Shown one piece after another: positions 16,475 to 24,261 of a stretch of DNA of 50,086 nucleotides. This DNA comes from UMGS1663 sp963621995. GTDB lineage: Bacteria; Bacillota; Clostridia; TANB77; CAG-508. Positions within the stretch are counted from its first letter, which is position 1. Every line of letters starts with the position of its first letter. A program made the translations under genes and the position numbers. The notes under the pieces were generated by a model, which was not told where the DNA came from, searched no databases, and saw only the letters and a list, made by a program, of their open reading frames with translations. The stretch is taken from positions 1 to 50,086 of the forward strand of contig CAVFFZ010000008.1 of NCBI GenBank assembly GCA_963621995.1, written 5' to 3'.

Positions 16475-17827
16475 ATGCCAGAATATGTGTATAAAGCAGT
16501 GACAGATAAAGGTTTAATAGTAAGAAATAGAGTAGAAGATTCCAGTAAACAATCTTTAGTAAGAAGACTTAAACATAATGGTTTAATGCCTATCCAGGTT
16601 GTTCAAGTTGGATATAATAGCAAAAAGAATAAAAGAACCAAAAGAAATATAAACAATATGGAAGATATAATGAGAACTGCTAGTACAACTAATATATTAA
16701 ATAATAGAAATAGAAAAAATCTTTCAGTTATTGAAAAAATAAATTTAAAATTAGCTGCAACAGAAAAAATAACTAATAGAGATTTAGTAATCTTTACACA
16801 GAATTTCTACTTATTAAAGAAAGCAAACTTTAATAATATACATGCTTTAAATACAATAATAGAAAGTACAGAAAACTTATCATTAAAAGGTATTATAGAA
16901 GATATATTAGCTGGGGTAGAAGGTGGAGATTATATGTATACTACAATGGAGTATTATTCAAATATATTTCCAGAAATATATATAAATATGATAAAGGTAG
17001 GAGAGTTATCAGGTTCTCTTACTAATTCATTAAAACAAGCTGTACGTTATTTAGATAATTCGGCAGATATAAGTAAAAAAGTTAAAAAAATCGTAATACC
17101 AAATGTGCTTGAACTTATAGGGTTAATTGTAATGTTAATTGTAGGTACTTTAGTAGCTGTGCCATCAATTCAAGGGGTATATGACAAAGTAGGAAGTAAA
17201 GATCAGATAAACCCAATTACATTATGGTTTTCAAGTTTTATTAAAGGTATTATAGCTAACTGGTATATACCAGTGGGCATTATAACAGTAATAACAATAG
17301 GAATTATATTCTATATAAATACACCAAAAGGAAAATATAATTTTCACTATTTTAAATATACTATGCCGATATTTGGAAAACTAATTTATAGTTTAGATTT
17401 CTCAAGATTTATAAAAGCTATGCTGCTTAACCTAGATAATGGAATGAGAATCCAAGACTCGTTAGAAGTTAGTAAGAATGTAGTAAGTAATTATGTGTTT
17501 TTATCTATGGTAGAAACATCAATTAATAATATACTAATTGGTCAATCATGGATAGAGCCTTTTGAAAAATCTGGATTATCTTCAGCAATGATAACTGAGA
17601 TGTTGAAAATAGGTATGCAAACAGACTTATCAGAAATGATGCAGAAATTGGTAGAATATATGGAAATAGATATAAATAATATATTAGATAAGATTATGAA
17701 AGTAATGCCACAAGTTATGTATTCTATAGTTGGTATTGCATTAATATTCTTTGTATTAGTAGTATTAGTTCCATTACTAGAAGTATATATGGGAACATTC
17801 TTATTCTCAGCAGCAGGAATAGAATAA
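16475..17827 (+). CDS. pilC: Type IV pilus inner-membrane platform protein PilC
   Basis: This gene encodes 450 residues. The N-terminal YVYKAVTDKGLIVRN is the usual PilC/GspF start. Two GspF domains follow: residues ~110-240 with FTQNFYLLKKANFNN and MIKVGELSGSLTNSLKQA, and ~300-440 with MLKIGMQTDLSEMMQKL. Membrane segments lie near 210-230, 265-285 and 425-445. PilC couples the PilB and PilT motors to pilin insertion. It is the last gene of the locus and is followed by a strong terminator. A Lys/Arg/Asn-rich linker (~50-90) is longer than usual. Confidence 0.93.
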   Translation: MPEYVYKAVTDKGLIVRNRVEDSSKQSLVRRLKHNGLMPIQVVQVGYNSKKNKRTKRNINNMEDIMRTASTTNILNNRNRKNLSVIEKINLKLAATEKITNRDLVIFTQNFYLLKKANFNNIHALNTIIESTENLSLKGIIEDILAGVEGGDYMYTTMEYYSNIFPEIYINMIKVGELSGSLTNSLKQAVRYLDNSADISKKVKKIVIPNVLELIGLIVMLIVGTLVAVPSIQGVYDKVGSKDQINPITLWFSSFIKGIIANWYIPVGIITVITIGIIFYINTPKGKYNFHYFKYTMPIFGKLIYSLDFSRFIKAMLLNLDNGMRIQDSLEVSKNVVSNYVFLSMVETSINNILIGQSWIEPFEKSGLSSAMITEMLKIGMQTDLSEMMQKLVEYMEIDINNILDKIMKVMPQVMYSIVGIALIFFVLVVLVPLLEVYMGTFLFSAAGIE

Positions 17828-17849
17828 TAAAATTCAAAATAATTAAACG

Positions 17850-17877
17850 ACGTGGTATTTTTAATACCACGTTTTTG
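17850..17877 (+). terminator. Terminator of the pilus locus
   Basis: ACGTGGTATT (17850-17859) pairs perfectly with AATACCACGT (17863-17872), followed by five Ts. Confidence 0.9.
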
Positions 17878-17893
17878 TAAAGGAGGTATTTGT

Positions 17894-18775
17894 TTGAAAA
17901 TAGGAATAGATTTAGGAGGAAGTCACATAGCAGTAGGCATTATAACAGAAAAAGGCAGAATAATACAAAAAGAGGAGCAAAATATAATATATAGTAAAGA
18001 GAGAGAAGATATAAAACAAATTATTTTTAATAAAATTTTAAGTCTAATAAATAGTGTTTTGAGAAGTTCACAGGTTCCTATTTTCGTGATAGAGGAAATA
18101 GGAATAGGTGTTCCGGGAATAATAGAAAATAATATTGTTAAAAAGTGTGACAAATATAAAATATATAATTGGGATTTGGCAAAAATATTAGAAGAATACT
18201 ATCAAATACCAGTAAAACTTCAAAATGATGCATTGTGTGCGGCAAAAGCAGAAAAAGAATATGGAAATTTAAAAGAGGGAAAAAGAGGTGTATTTATTTG
18301 TTTTGGAACAGGAATAGGAGGGGCAACAATAATAAAAGAAGAAGTAATTCCATCAGAATTTGGACATATGATAATTGAAAAGGATGGAAATTTGTGTAAC
18401 TGTGGGAAAAGAGGCTGTTTTGAAACGTATAGTTCAATGAATGCATTTAAAAATAAAATAATTGAAGTTTTAGGAATAAATGTAGATGCTACTTCAGAAG
18501 ATATTCTAAAATTTTTAATTAAAAATAAAGACGATGAAAATGCAAATAAATATATAGATGAATATATAAATACATTATGTATTGGACTTTCAAATATTAT
18601 AAATATAATTAATCCAGAACAAATATGTATAGGAGGAAGCTTTACATATTTTGAAGATATTTTGTACAAAAGATTATTAGAAAAGGTACAATTTATTTCA
18701 TATCAATTTGATAAACCTAAGATTGTGCTTGCAAAATTAAAAAATGATGCAGGAATTATAGGAGCAATACTATAA
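17894..18775 (+). CDS. ROK-family sugar kinase (glucokinase-like)
   Basis: This gene encodes about 294 residues starting with TTG at 17894, which has AAAGGAGG 8 bases upstream; an in-frame ATG at 17852 would lie inside the terminator. The phosphate-1 loop is GIDLGGSHIAVG, and GIGVPGIIEN and FGTGIGGATI follow. SEFGHMIIE and the zinc motif CNCGKRGCFE are the ROK signatures. Such proteins phosphorylate glucose, N-acetylmannosamine or similar sugars; the substrate cannot be fixed from sequence. The lack of an N-terminal helix-turn-helix rules out a NagC/XylR-type repressor. A promoter overlaps its stop codon. Confidence 0.88.
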   Translation: MKIGIDLGGSHIAVGIITEKGRIIQKEEQNIIYSKEREDIKQIIFNKILSLINSVLRSSQVPIFVIEEIGIGVPGIIENNIVKKCDKYKIYNWDLAKILEEYYQIPVKLQNDALCAAKAEKEYGNLKEGKRGVFICFGTGIGGATIIKEEVIPSEFGHMIIEKDGNLCNCGKRGCFETYSSMNAFKNKIIEVLGINVDATSEDILKFLIKNKDDENANKYIDEYINTLCIGLSNIINIINPEQICIGGSFTYFEDILYKRLLEKVQFISYQFDKPKIVLAKLKNDAGIIGAIL

Positions 18776-18778
18776 AAT

Positions 18779-18807
18779 TTGACAAAACAAGAAGAATATG
18801 CTAAAAT
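18779..18807 (+). promoter_or_regulatory. Sigma-A promoter upstream of the RNase J leader
   Basis: TTGACA (18779-18784), 17 bases, then TAAAAT (18802-18807). The start would be near 18814, giving a leader of about 340 bases before RNase J. Confidence 0.75.
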
Positions 18808-18813
18808 ACAAAA

Positions 18814-19092
18814 TAGTTGTTACCTATTAGAGGTAAAGAAGAGATTTAAATTTATAATAAAAGATTGATAAATGGTGTATAGAAAATCAATCTAAAACAA
18901 TGTAAAATGAGATTCTAAATAAAATATATGTATAAAATAAAGAGATAAAAGAGAGAATAAAACAAAAGAAAAAATTAATATAAATTCAATATATGTAAAA
19001 ATATTGCAAAAAAAGAGAAAGAAGTTAAAATAACTGTATTTTATAATTGGAGTCAAAAATAGTTTTTACATTAAGTAAAACTATTTTTTTGC
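18814..19092 (+). ncRNA. Possible sRNA or attenuated leader of rnj
   Basis: This 376-base gap between the ROK gene and RNase J holds no coding frame I can support. It starts with a good promoter and ends with a terminator 60 bases before the RNase J start. It could be a free RNA of ~280 bases or a leader at which transcription of RNase J is controlled. I see no known riboswitch motif. Confidence 0.4.
19055..19092 (+). terminator. Terminator-like hairpin before RNase J
   Basis: AAAAATAGTTTT pairs with AAAACTATTTTT (an added AC/GT pair is possible at the loop), followed by Ts. It lies downstream of the promoter at 18779 and upstream of the RNase J ribosome binding site. Confidence 0.75.
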
Positions 19093-19151
19093 GTGAAAAT
19101 AAATAGTAAAAGATAAATTTAAATTAAAATAGTAGAAAAGGAGATAAAAAT

Positions 19152-21023
19152 ATGACAGAAGAAATACAAAATATAAAAAATGAAAAAGTATCTAGCTCTA
19201 GAGTAAGAAGACCTTATCATAAAAATAATAAAAAGCCTGAAAAAGCAGAAGAAAAAAGGCTTAGGGTAAAAAAAGAAACAAAAACAGTAGAGGAGAACAA
19301 AAAGGTAGAGAGAAAAACTACTACAAGAAAAAACTACAATAAAAAACAACCTAAATTTGAATTCAAAAAATCAAATTTAAAAATTATTCCATTAGGTGGA
19401 TTAGAAGAAATAGGAAATAATATGACTATTTTCGAATATGAAGATGAAATAATTATTGTAGATTGTGGATTAGAATTCCCTACAGATGATATGCTTGGTG
19501 TAGATTTAGTTATACCAGATGTTACTTACCTAGAAAGAAATAAAGAAAAAATAAAAGGTTTAGTAATTACACATGGTCACGAAGACCACATAGGAGCTAT
19601 ACCATATGTTTTAAAACAAATAAATATACCAATTTATGCTACAAAATTAACAATTGGATTAATTAAAAATAAATTAGAAGAACATAAATTGTTAAGAAGT
19701 ACAAAACTATATGAAGTAGAAGCAGGTCAAACAATTAAACTTGGAAAAATGAGTGTAGAATTTATAAGAAGTTGCCATAGTATACCAGATTCAGTTATGC
19801 TTGCAATTTATACACCAGTAGGAACTATAATGCATACAGGAGATTTCAAAATTGATTACACACCAATTAATAGTGAAATAACAGATTTAAATCGTATAGC
19901 AGAAATAGGAAGTAAAGGTGTACTTGCATTATTATCAGATAGTACAAACTCTGAAAGAAAAGGCTATACAATGTCTGAGAGTACAGTGGGAAAAGAGTTT
20001 GATAAATTATTTGTAAATTGTACAAAAAGAATAGTAGTTGCAACATTCGCTTCAAACGTTCATAGAGTTCAACAAATAGTAAATGCAGCAGTAGCAAATG
20101 GTAGAAAAATTGCTATATGTGGTAGAAGTATGATAAACATGATAGAAACAGCAAGAGCATTAGGATACATGGACGTACCAGAAAATGTATTTATAGACAT
20201 AGACATGATAAAAAATTATACAGATGAGCAATTAGTTATTATTACAACAGGTAGTCAAGGGGAAACAATGTCTGCATTAACTAGAATGGCGGCAGGAGAA
20301 CACAAAAAAATAGAAATAACACCAAATGACTTAATAATAATATCTGCAAATCCAATTCCAGGCAATGAAAAATCTGTATCAAAAGTAATAGATGATTTAC
20401 TACAAATAGGTGCAGATGTTGTATATAATGCATTAGCAGATATTCACGTGTCTGGACATGCTTGCCAAGAAGAACAGAAATTAATATTTGCATTAACAAA
20501 GCCAAAATATTTTATACCAGTGCATGGTGAATATAGGCAACTTATGGCACATGCAGAAACTGCTGTAAAAATGGGGGTAGCACCTGAAAATATTTTCATG
20601 AGTACAAATGGACGTATAATAGAATTAAACGAAAATGAAGCAAAACAAACAGGAAGTGTACCATGTGGAAAAGTATTAGTAGATGGTTATGGTGTAGGAG
20701 ATGTAGGAAACGTAGTTTTACGAGATAGACAACACTTATCACAAGATGGCTTAATTGTTATAGTTATGACTATGGATACTTCAACAGGAGAAATAGTAGC
20801 AGGTCCAGATGTTATTTCAAGAGGATTTGTATATGTAAAAGAATCTGAAAACTTAATGGATGATGTTAAAAAATATATTCGTGAAGAAGTTGAAATATTA
20901 GAAAGTAAAGGTGTACGTGATTGGGCAACAATTAAATCAACATTAAAAGATCATATAAGAGATTATATTTTCCAAAAAACAAAACGTAATCCAATGATTT
21001 TACCAATTATAATGTCTTTATAA
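19152..21023 (+). CDS. rnj: Ribonuclease J
   Basis: This gene encodes 623 residues, about 70 more than typical RNase J. The extra part is an N-terminal basic tail (~1-72) rich in Lys, Arg and Glu with no fold signature. The metallo-beta-lactamase domain starts at LKIIPLGGLEEIGNNM; the zinc site is THGHEDHIGAIPY, with later HTGDFKID and the beta-CASP part (SDSTNSERKG, then ISANPIPGNE). HVSGHACQEE and VHGEYRQLMAHA are also diagnostic. It has 5'-to-3' exo- and endonuclease activity in mRNA decay and RNA maturation. AAGGAG lies before the ATG. The long leader and hairpin upstream suggest controlled expression. Confidence 0.96.
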   Translation: MTEEIQNIKNEKVSSSRVRRPYHKNNKKPEKAEEKRLRVKKETKTVEENKKVERKTTTRKNYNKKQPKFEFKKSNLKIIPLGGLEEIGNNMTIFEYEDEIIIVDCGLEFPTDDMLGVDLVIPDVTYLERNKEKIKGLVITHGHEDHIGAIPYVLKQINIPIYATKLTIGLIKNKLEEHKLLRSTKLYEVEAGQTIKLGKMSVEFIRSCHSIPDSVMLAIYTPVGTIMHTGDFKIDYTPINSEITDLNRIAEIGSKGVLALLSDSTNSERKGYTMSESTVGKEFDKLFVNCTKRIVVATFASNVHRVQQIVNAAVANGRKIAICGRSMINMIETARALGYMDVPENVFIDIDMIKNYTDEQLVIITTGSQGETMSALTRMAAGEHKKIEITPNDLIIISANPIPGNEKSVSKVIDDLLQIGADVVYNALADIHVSGHACQEEQKLIFALTKPKYFIPVHGEYRQLMAHAETAVKMGVAPENIFMSTNGRIIELNENEAKQTGSVPCGKVLVDGYGVGDVGNVVLRDRQHLSQDGLIVIVMTMDTSTGEIVAGPDVISRGFVYVKESENLMDDVKKYIREEVEILESKGVRDWATIKSTLKDHIRDYIFQKTKRNPMILPIIMSL

Positions 21024-21041
21024 TGTATAATATAAAAAGAA

Positions 21042-21070
21042 AAAGCTCCAAAATATTGGAGCTTTTTTTT
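21042..21070. terminator. Terminator after RNase J
   Basis: AAAGCTCCAA pairs with TTGGAGCTTT with a 4-base loop and a run of Ts. Its T-run overlaps the stop codon of the small - strand gene, so it may serve both strands. Confidence 0.9.
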
Positions 21071-21239
21071 AGACTAAAGAATAAATAAGAGAAAGGTTTG
21101 GGTATCCCCCTACAAAGATATTGCAGTCAGATAAATCCTTTTTTATATCTTCTGAAAAATTTTCAGAAGATAATTCAGCAATAAGATTATCTAGTCCTTC
21201 TTCCTTTATTTTTTCTCTTACTAATTCTAAATCGTACAT
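21069..21239 (-). CDS. Small acidic protein, 56 residues
   Basis: This gene starts MYDLELVREKIKEEGLDN and ends IYSLV. A very good ribosome binding site (TAGGAGGT) lies 8 bases before the ATG at 21239, and the gene ends at the terminator of RNase J, which it faces. The protein is acidic with two likely helices, one Cys and no membrane segment or signal peptide. I do not recognise a family. The clean start region and the fit between two terminators or promoters argue for a real gene. Its promoter region abuts the dyad upstream of gltX. Confidence 0.65.
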   Translation of the reverse strand: MYDLELVREKIKEEGLDNLIAELSSENFSEDIKKDLSDCNIFVGGYPNLSLIYSLV

Positions 21240-21342
21240 TGGTATATACCTCCTATGATGTTTGATAAAGCTATTATACTACCAATTTACATAAAAATCA
21301 AGCAAAATTGTAAAAAAGTGTAAATATAATAAAAATAACAAA

Positions 21343-21398
21343 CAAGAGATTAAAAAGTGTGTTAATCTCTTGAAGAACTTGGAAAAATTTGATATAAT
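21343..21398 (+). promoter_or_regulatory. gltX promoter overlapped by a perfect dyad
   Basis: TTGAAG (21370-21375), 17 bases, then TATAAT (21393-21398) form a good promoter. CAAGAGATTAA (21343-21353) and TTAATCTCTTG (21362-21372) form a perfect 11-bp inverted repeat with an 8-base spacer that overlaps the -35 box. It could be an operator, or a hairpin of upstream transcripts. Confidence 0.7.
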
Positions 21399-21429
21399 AA
21401 TCAAGAATTTAAAAAAAGGAGAAATAGAT

Positions 21430-23082
21430 ATGGATTATAAAGAATTAGCTGACTTAATATTTCCAAATGCAAAAGAAATATCATATTATGAGGAAAAATA
21501 TCCTGAAAGAAATTTACCAGAAGGAGCAATAGTTACTCGTTTTGCACCAAGCCCAACAGGTTTTGTACATTTAGGTTCACTATACCAAGTAGTAATTGCA
21601 AGAAAAATGGCAAAACAAACAAATGGCATATTTTTCTTAAGAGTTGAAGATACAGACCAAAAAAGAGAAGTGGAAAATGGTGTAACAGGAATTTTAGAAT
21701 CTTTAAGAGATTTTGGATTAAATCCAGATGAAGGAATGATAAGTGAAACAGAAGAAATAGGAAATTATGGTCCATATAAACAATCTTTAAGAAAAGAAAT
21801 TTACCAAGCATATGCTAAACATCTATTAGAGCAAGGAAAAGCATATCCATGTTTTGCAAGTGCAGAAGAATTAGATGAAATGAGAGCAAAGCAAGAAGCT
21901 GCTAAAGTAAGACCAGGTTATTATGGAGTATGGGCAAAATATAGAAATCTATCTGTAGAAGAAGCTGCAGAGAAAATAAGAAATGGTGAGCCATATATAA
22001 TTCGTTTAAAATCACCAGGCAGAGAAGATAGAAAAATAAAACATCATGATGTAATAAAAGGAAATGTAGATTTTCCAGAAAATGACCAAGATATAGTAAT
22101 AATTAAAGCAGATGGACTTCCTACATATCACTTTGCACATGCAATAGATGACCACTTAATGCATACAACACATGTAATAAGAGGAGATGAGTGGCTATCT
22201 TCAGTGCCACTTCATTTACAATTATTCCAAATGCTAGAATTTAAGGCACCGAAATATGCACATATTGCACCAATTATGAAGGAAGATGAAGGTGGAAAAC
22301 GTAAATTAAGCAAACGTAAAGATCCAGAAGCGGCAGTAAGTTATTACACAGAAATAGGTGTTCCAAAAGAAGCTGTAATTGAATATTTGTTAAATATAGC
22401 GAATTCAAATTTTGAGTTATGGAGAAAACAAAATCCAATGGCAAGCATAAATGAATTTGAATTGCAATTAAACAAAATGAGTGTAAGTGGCGCATTATTT
22501 GATATAGTAAAAATATTAGATATATCAAAAACAGTAATTTCAAAATATAGTAAAGAAGAAATTTACGAAGAATCTGTAAACTGGGCAAAAGTATATAATA
22601 AAGAATTGTTTAATTTATTACAAGATAAAGAATATGCTTTAAAGGTATTTGGAATAGAAAGAGGAAATGCAAAGCCTAGAAAAGACATAGCAAAATGGGA
22701 AGATGTTATGGACAATATCTCATATATGTATGATAGTGAATTCTATAAAAAAGACCAAGAATATGAATATCAAAAAGTTACAGATAAAAAATTAATTAAA
22801 AAAATATTAACATTATATATGGAAAAATACTATAATGAAGCAGATGACAAACAAGCATGGTTTGATAGAATGAAAGACTTATCAGAAGAAATAGGATTTG
22901 CAAGAGAAGTAAAAGAATTTAAAGCTAACCCAGAATTTTATCCAGGACATGTAGGAGATGTAAGTACAGTTATAAGAGTTGCATTAACTTCAAGAAGCAA
23001 CACACCAGATATGTACGAAATAATGCAAGTTTTAGGAAAAGAAAGAATCTTCAAAAGATTTGAAAAAGCAATAGAAGATTAA
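21430..23082 (+). CDS. gltX: Glutamate--tRNA ligase
   Basis: This gene encodes 550 residues from the ATG at 21430, with AAAAAGGAG upstream; an in-frame ATG at 21370 overlaps the promoter and is rejected. The class I HIGH motif is FAPSPTGFVHLGSLY and the KMSKS motif is RKLSKRKDPEA, both of the GluRS type. It is longer than the usual ~480-490 residues. It charges tRNA-Glu; because the window also has GatCAB, a non-discriminating enzyme that also charges tRNA-Gln is likely but not shown. The dyad over its promoter suggests regulation. Confidence 0.93.
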   Translation: MDYKELADLIFPNAKEISYYEEKYPERNLPEGAIVTRFAPSPTGFVHLGSLYQVVIARKMAKQTNGIFFLRVEDTDQKREVENGVTGILESLRDFGLNPDEGMISETEEIGNYGPYKQSLRKEIYQAYAKHLLEQGKAYPCFASAEELDEMRAKQEAAKVRPGYYGVWAKYRNLSVEEAAEKIRNGEPYIIRLKSPGREDRKIKHHDVIKGNVDFPENDQDIVIIKADGLPTYHFAHAIDDHLMHTTHVIRGDEWLSSVPLHLQLFQMLEFKAPKYAHIAPIMKEDEGGKRKLSKRKDPEAAVSYYTEIGVPKEAVIEYLLNIANSNFELWRKQNPMASINEFELQLNKMSVSGALFDIVKILDISKTVISKYSKEEIYEESVNWAKVYNKELFNLLQDKEYALKVFGIERGNAKPRKDIAKWEDVMDNISYMYDSEFYKKDQEYEYQKVTDKKLIKKILTLYMEKYYNEADDKQAWFDRMKDLSEEIGFAREVKEFKANPEFYPGHVGDVSTVIRVALTSRSNTPDMYEIMQVLGKERIFKRFEKAIED

Positions 23083-23142
23083 TACCTCAAAAGTACCAGG
23101 TATATTTTTGGGAAAAATATTATTATTTAGGAAGAGTAAATT

Positions 23143-23328
23143 ATGGAATATAATATAGGAGATATTGTAAGAACTAAAAAAGTACATCCTTGTGGTAGCA
23201 AACTATGGGAAATTACAAGAATTGGTGTAGACTTTAAACTAAAATGTCTAGGTTGCGGTCATGTAATAATGGTAGAAAGACAAAAAGCACTAAAAATGAT
23301 AACTAAAAAGATAGAAAAAGAAAAATAA
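23143..23328 (+). CDS. DUF951 protein
   Basis: This gene encodes 61 residues. VRTKKVHPCGSKLWEI and KCLGCGHVIMVER are the DUF951 signatures, with three Cys that may bind zinc and a small barrel-like fold. Such proteins are widespread in Firmicutes and often near serS or rpsF; the function is not established. AGGAAGAG lies upstream of the ATG. It is 60 bases after gltX, possibly co-transcribed, and is followed by the promoter of the RNA candidate. Confidence 0.9.
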   Translation: MEYNIGDIVRTKKVHPCGSKLWEITRIGVDFKLKCLGCGHVIMVERQKALKMITKKIEKEK

Positions 23329-23340
23329 ATAAAAAAATAC

Positions 23341-23369
23341 TTGGTATAATTTATATATTTGAATATAAT
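23341..23369 (+). promoter_or_regulatory. Promoter of the structured RNA candidate
   Basis: TTGGTA (23341-23346), 17 bases, then TATAAT (23364-23369). A second TATAAT-like box follows at 23373-23378, so the exact start is uncertain. Confidence 0.65.
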
Positions 23370-23375
23370 GAATAT

Positions 23376-23585
23376 AATAATTGTAGATAGAAAATTTTTC
23401 TATCATGTGGGTTGACACAATAATCCGAATTTTATAGGTTAATTGGAACCTTTGGTTGGCGAACAACCTAAAAAATCGTAATTCTTATGAGACGTAAGGT
23501 GCTCATAAGTTGGCGGACAACAAAAAAATCAGTCATATAGGGGAGATATACATACTAAGGTATGCATATCTCCCCTATGAATTTT
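23376..23585 (+). ncRNA. Candidate structured non-coding RNA, unassigned
   Basis: About 210 bases between DUF951 and engB hold no coding frame but a series of hairpins, bounded by a promoter and a strong terminator. In order: GATAGAAA/TTTCTATC; AGGTT/AACCT; GGTTG-GCGAA-CAACC; CTTATGAG/CTCATAAG; GTTG-GCGGA-CAAC; then the terminator. Two hairpins share a similar loop (GCGAA and GCGGA) and a TTGGCGRACAAC core. The segment is clearly more structured and GC-richer than other spacers. It does not match my memory of SRP RNA, 6S RNA, tmRNA, T-box or common riboswitches. Because the next genes are on the other strand, a cis-acting riboswitch is unlikely and a free RNA is favoured. Confidence 0.65.
23537..23585 (+). 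terminator. Strong terminator of the RNA candidate
   Basis: ATAGGGGAGATAT (23537-23549) pairs with ATATCTCCCCTAT (23566-23578). An inner CATAC/GTATG extends the stem, and a T-rich tail follows. It may also terminate engB from the other side. Confidence 0.9.
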
Positions 23586-23588
23586 TAT

Positions 23589-24170
23589 TTATATAAATTT
23601 TTCAATTTCTTCCCAAGTATTGTCTGTATAAATTCTTCTTTCAGCAGAGAAAGGAATAAAAGTTAAATCTTTTAAAGGATTTAATTTATCTTGCAAATAA
23701 GTAATTTGAGAGTCTACTTTAGTTACAGCAATTTTATCTGCCTTATTTGCAATAATAATACAAGGTCTTTCACTATCAATAATGTATCTATACATTAGTT
23801 TATCATTCTCACTAGGGTCATGTCTAATGTCAATTAAAAATACAATTAGTGCAATATCTTTGCTATTATTTAAATATTGTTCAATAAATTGCCCAACTCT
23901 ATTTTGTTCTTTTTTAGACATTTTACTATATCCATAACCAGGTAAATCTACAAAATAAAATTTATTATCCATGTTATAAAAATTAATTTGTCTTGTTTTT
24001 CCAGGTTCGCTACTTGTTCTAGCAAGTTTTCTTCTATTAACCATAGTATTTATAAAAGAAGATTTACCAACATTAGACTTACCAACTAAAACAATTTGAG
24101 GTAAGTTATCATTTGGGTATTGTGCAGGTGAAACTGCTGATATTTTAAATTCTGGATTTTTAATTAACAT
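23589..24170 (-). CDS. engB: Ribosome biogenesis GTPase EngB (YsxC)
   Basis: This gene encodes 193 residues, the normal length. GTPase motifs: G1 GKSNVGKSSF, G2 region TSSEPGKTRQINFY, G3 DLPGYGYSK, G4 ANKADK. The protein acts in assembly of the large ribosomal subunit. It is on the same strand as serS and 91 bases downstream of it. The ribosome binding site is GAGAGGAA. The terminator between the two suggests partly independent transcription. Confidence 0.96.
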   Translation of the reverse strand: MLIKNPEFKISAVSPAQYPNDNLPQIVLVGKSNVGKSSFINTMVNRRKLARTSSEPGKTRQINFYNMDNKFYFVDLPGYGYSKMSKKEQNRVGQFIEQYLNNSKDIALIVFLIDIRHDPSENDKLMYRYIIDSERPCIIIANKADKIAVTKVDSQITYLQDKLNPLKDLTFIPFSAERRIYTDNTWEEIEKFI

Positions 24171-24230
24171 ATATTTTTTCCTCTCGTTTCAAAGTATATA
24201 TAGTATAGCACAAATTTGTGAAATATAAAA

Positions 24231-24253
24231 GACCAAGAATAAAAATCTTGGCC
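24231..24253 (-). terminator. Terminator after serS
   Basis: On the - strand CCAAGA and TCTTGG form a 6-bp stem with a 7-base loop followed by CTTTTATATTT. Confidence 0.65.
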
Positions 24254-24261
24254 TATAAAAA

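Noticed and set aside
16475..17827. GspF of a type II secretion system instead of PilC
   Set aside because: PilT, PilM/N and PilO in the same run and the absence of a secretin favour a type IV pilus.
18220..18669. - strand open frame of 149 codons opposite the ROK kinase
   Set aside because: It is antisense to a gene with all ROK motifs and shows no domain or start signal.
23376..23585. 6S RNA, SRP RNA, tmRNA or T-box as identity for the structured RNA
   Set aside because: No GGAAG/AGCAG SRP loop, no long closing stem with a central bubble as in 6S, no tRNA-like ends, and no T-box TGGnACC with an antiterminator; a cis-acting role is also unlikely as the next gene is on the other strand.
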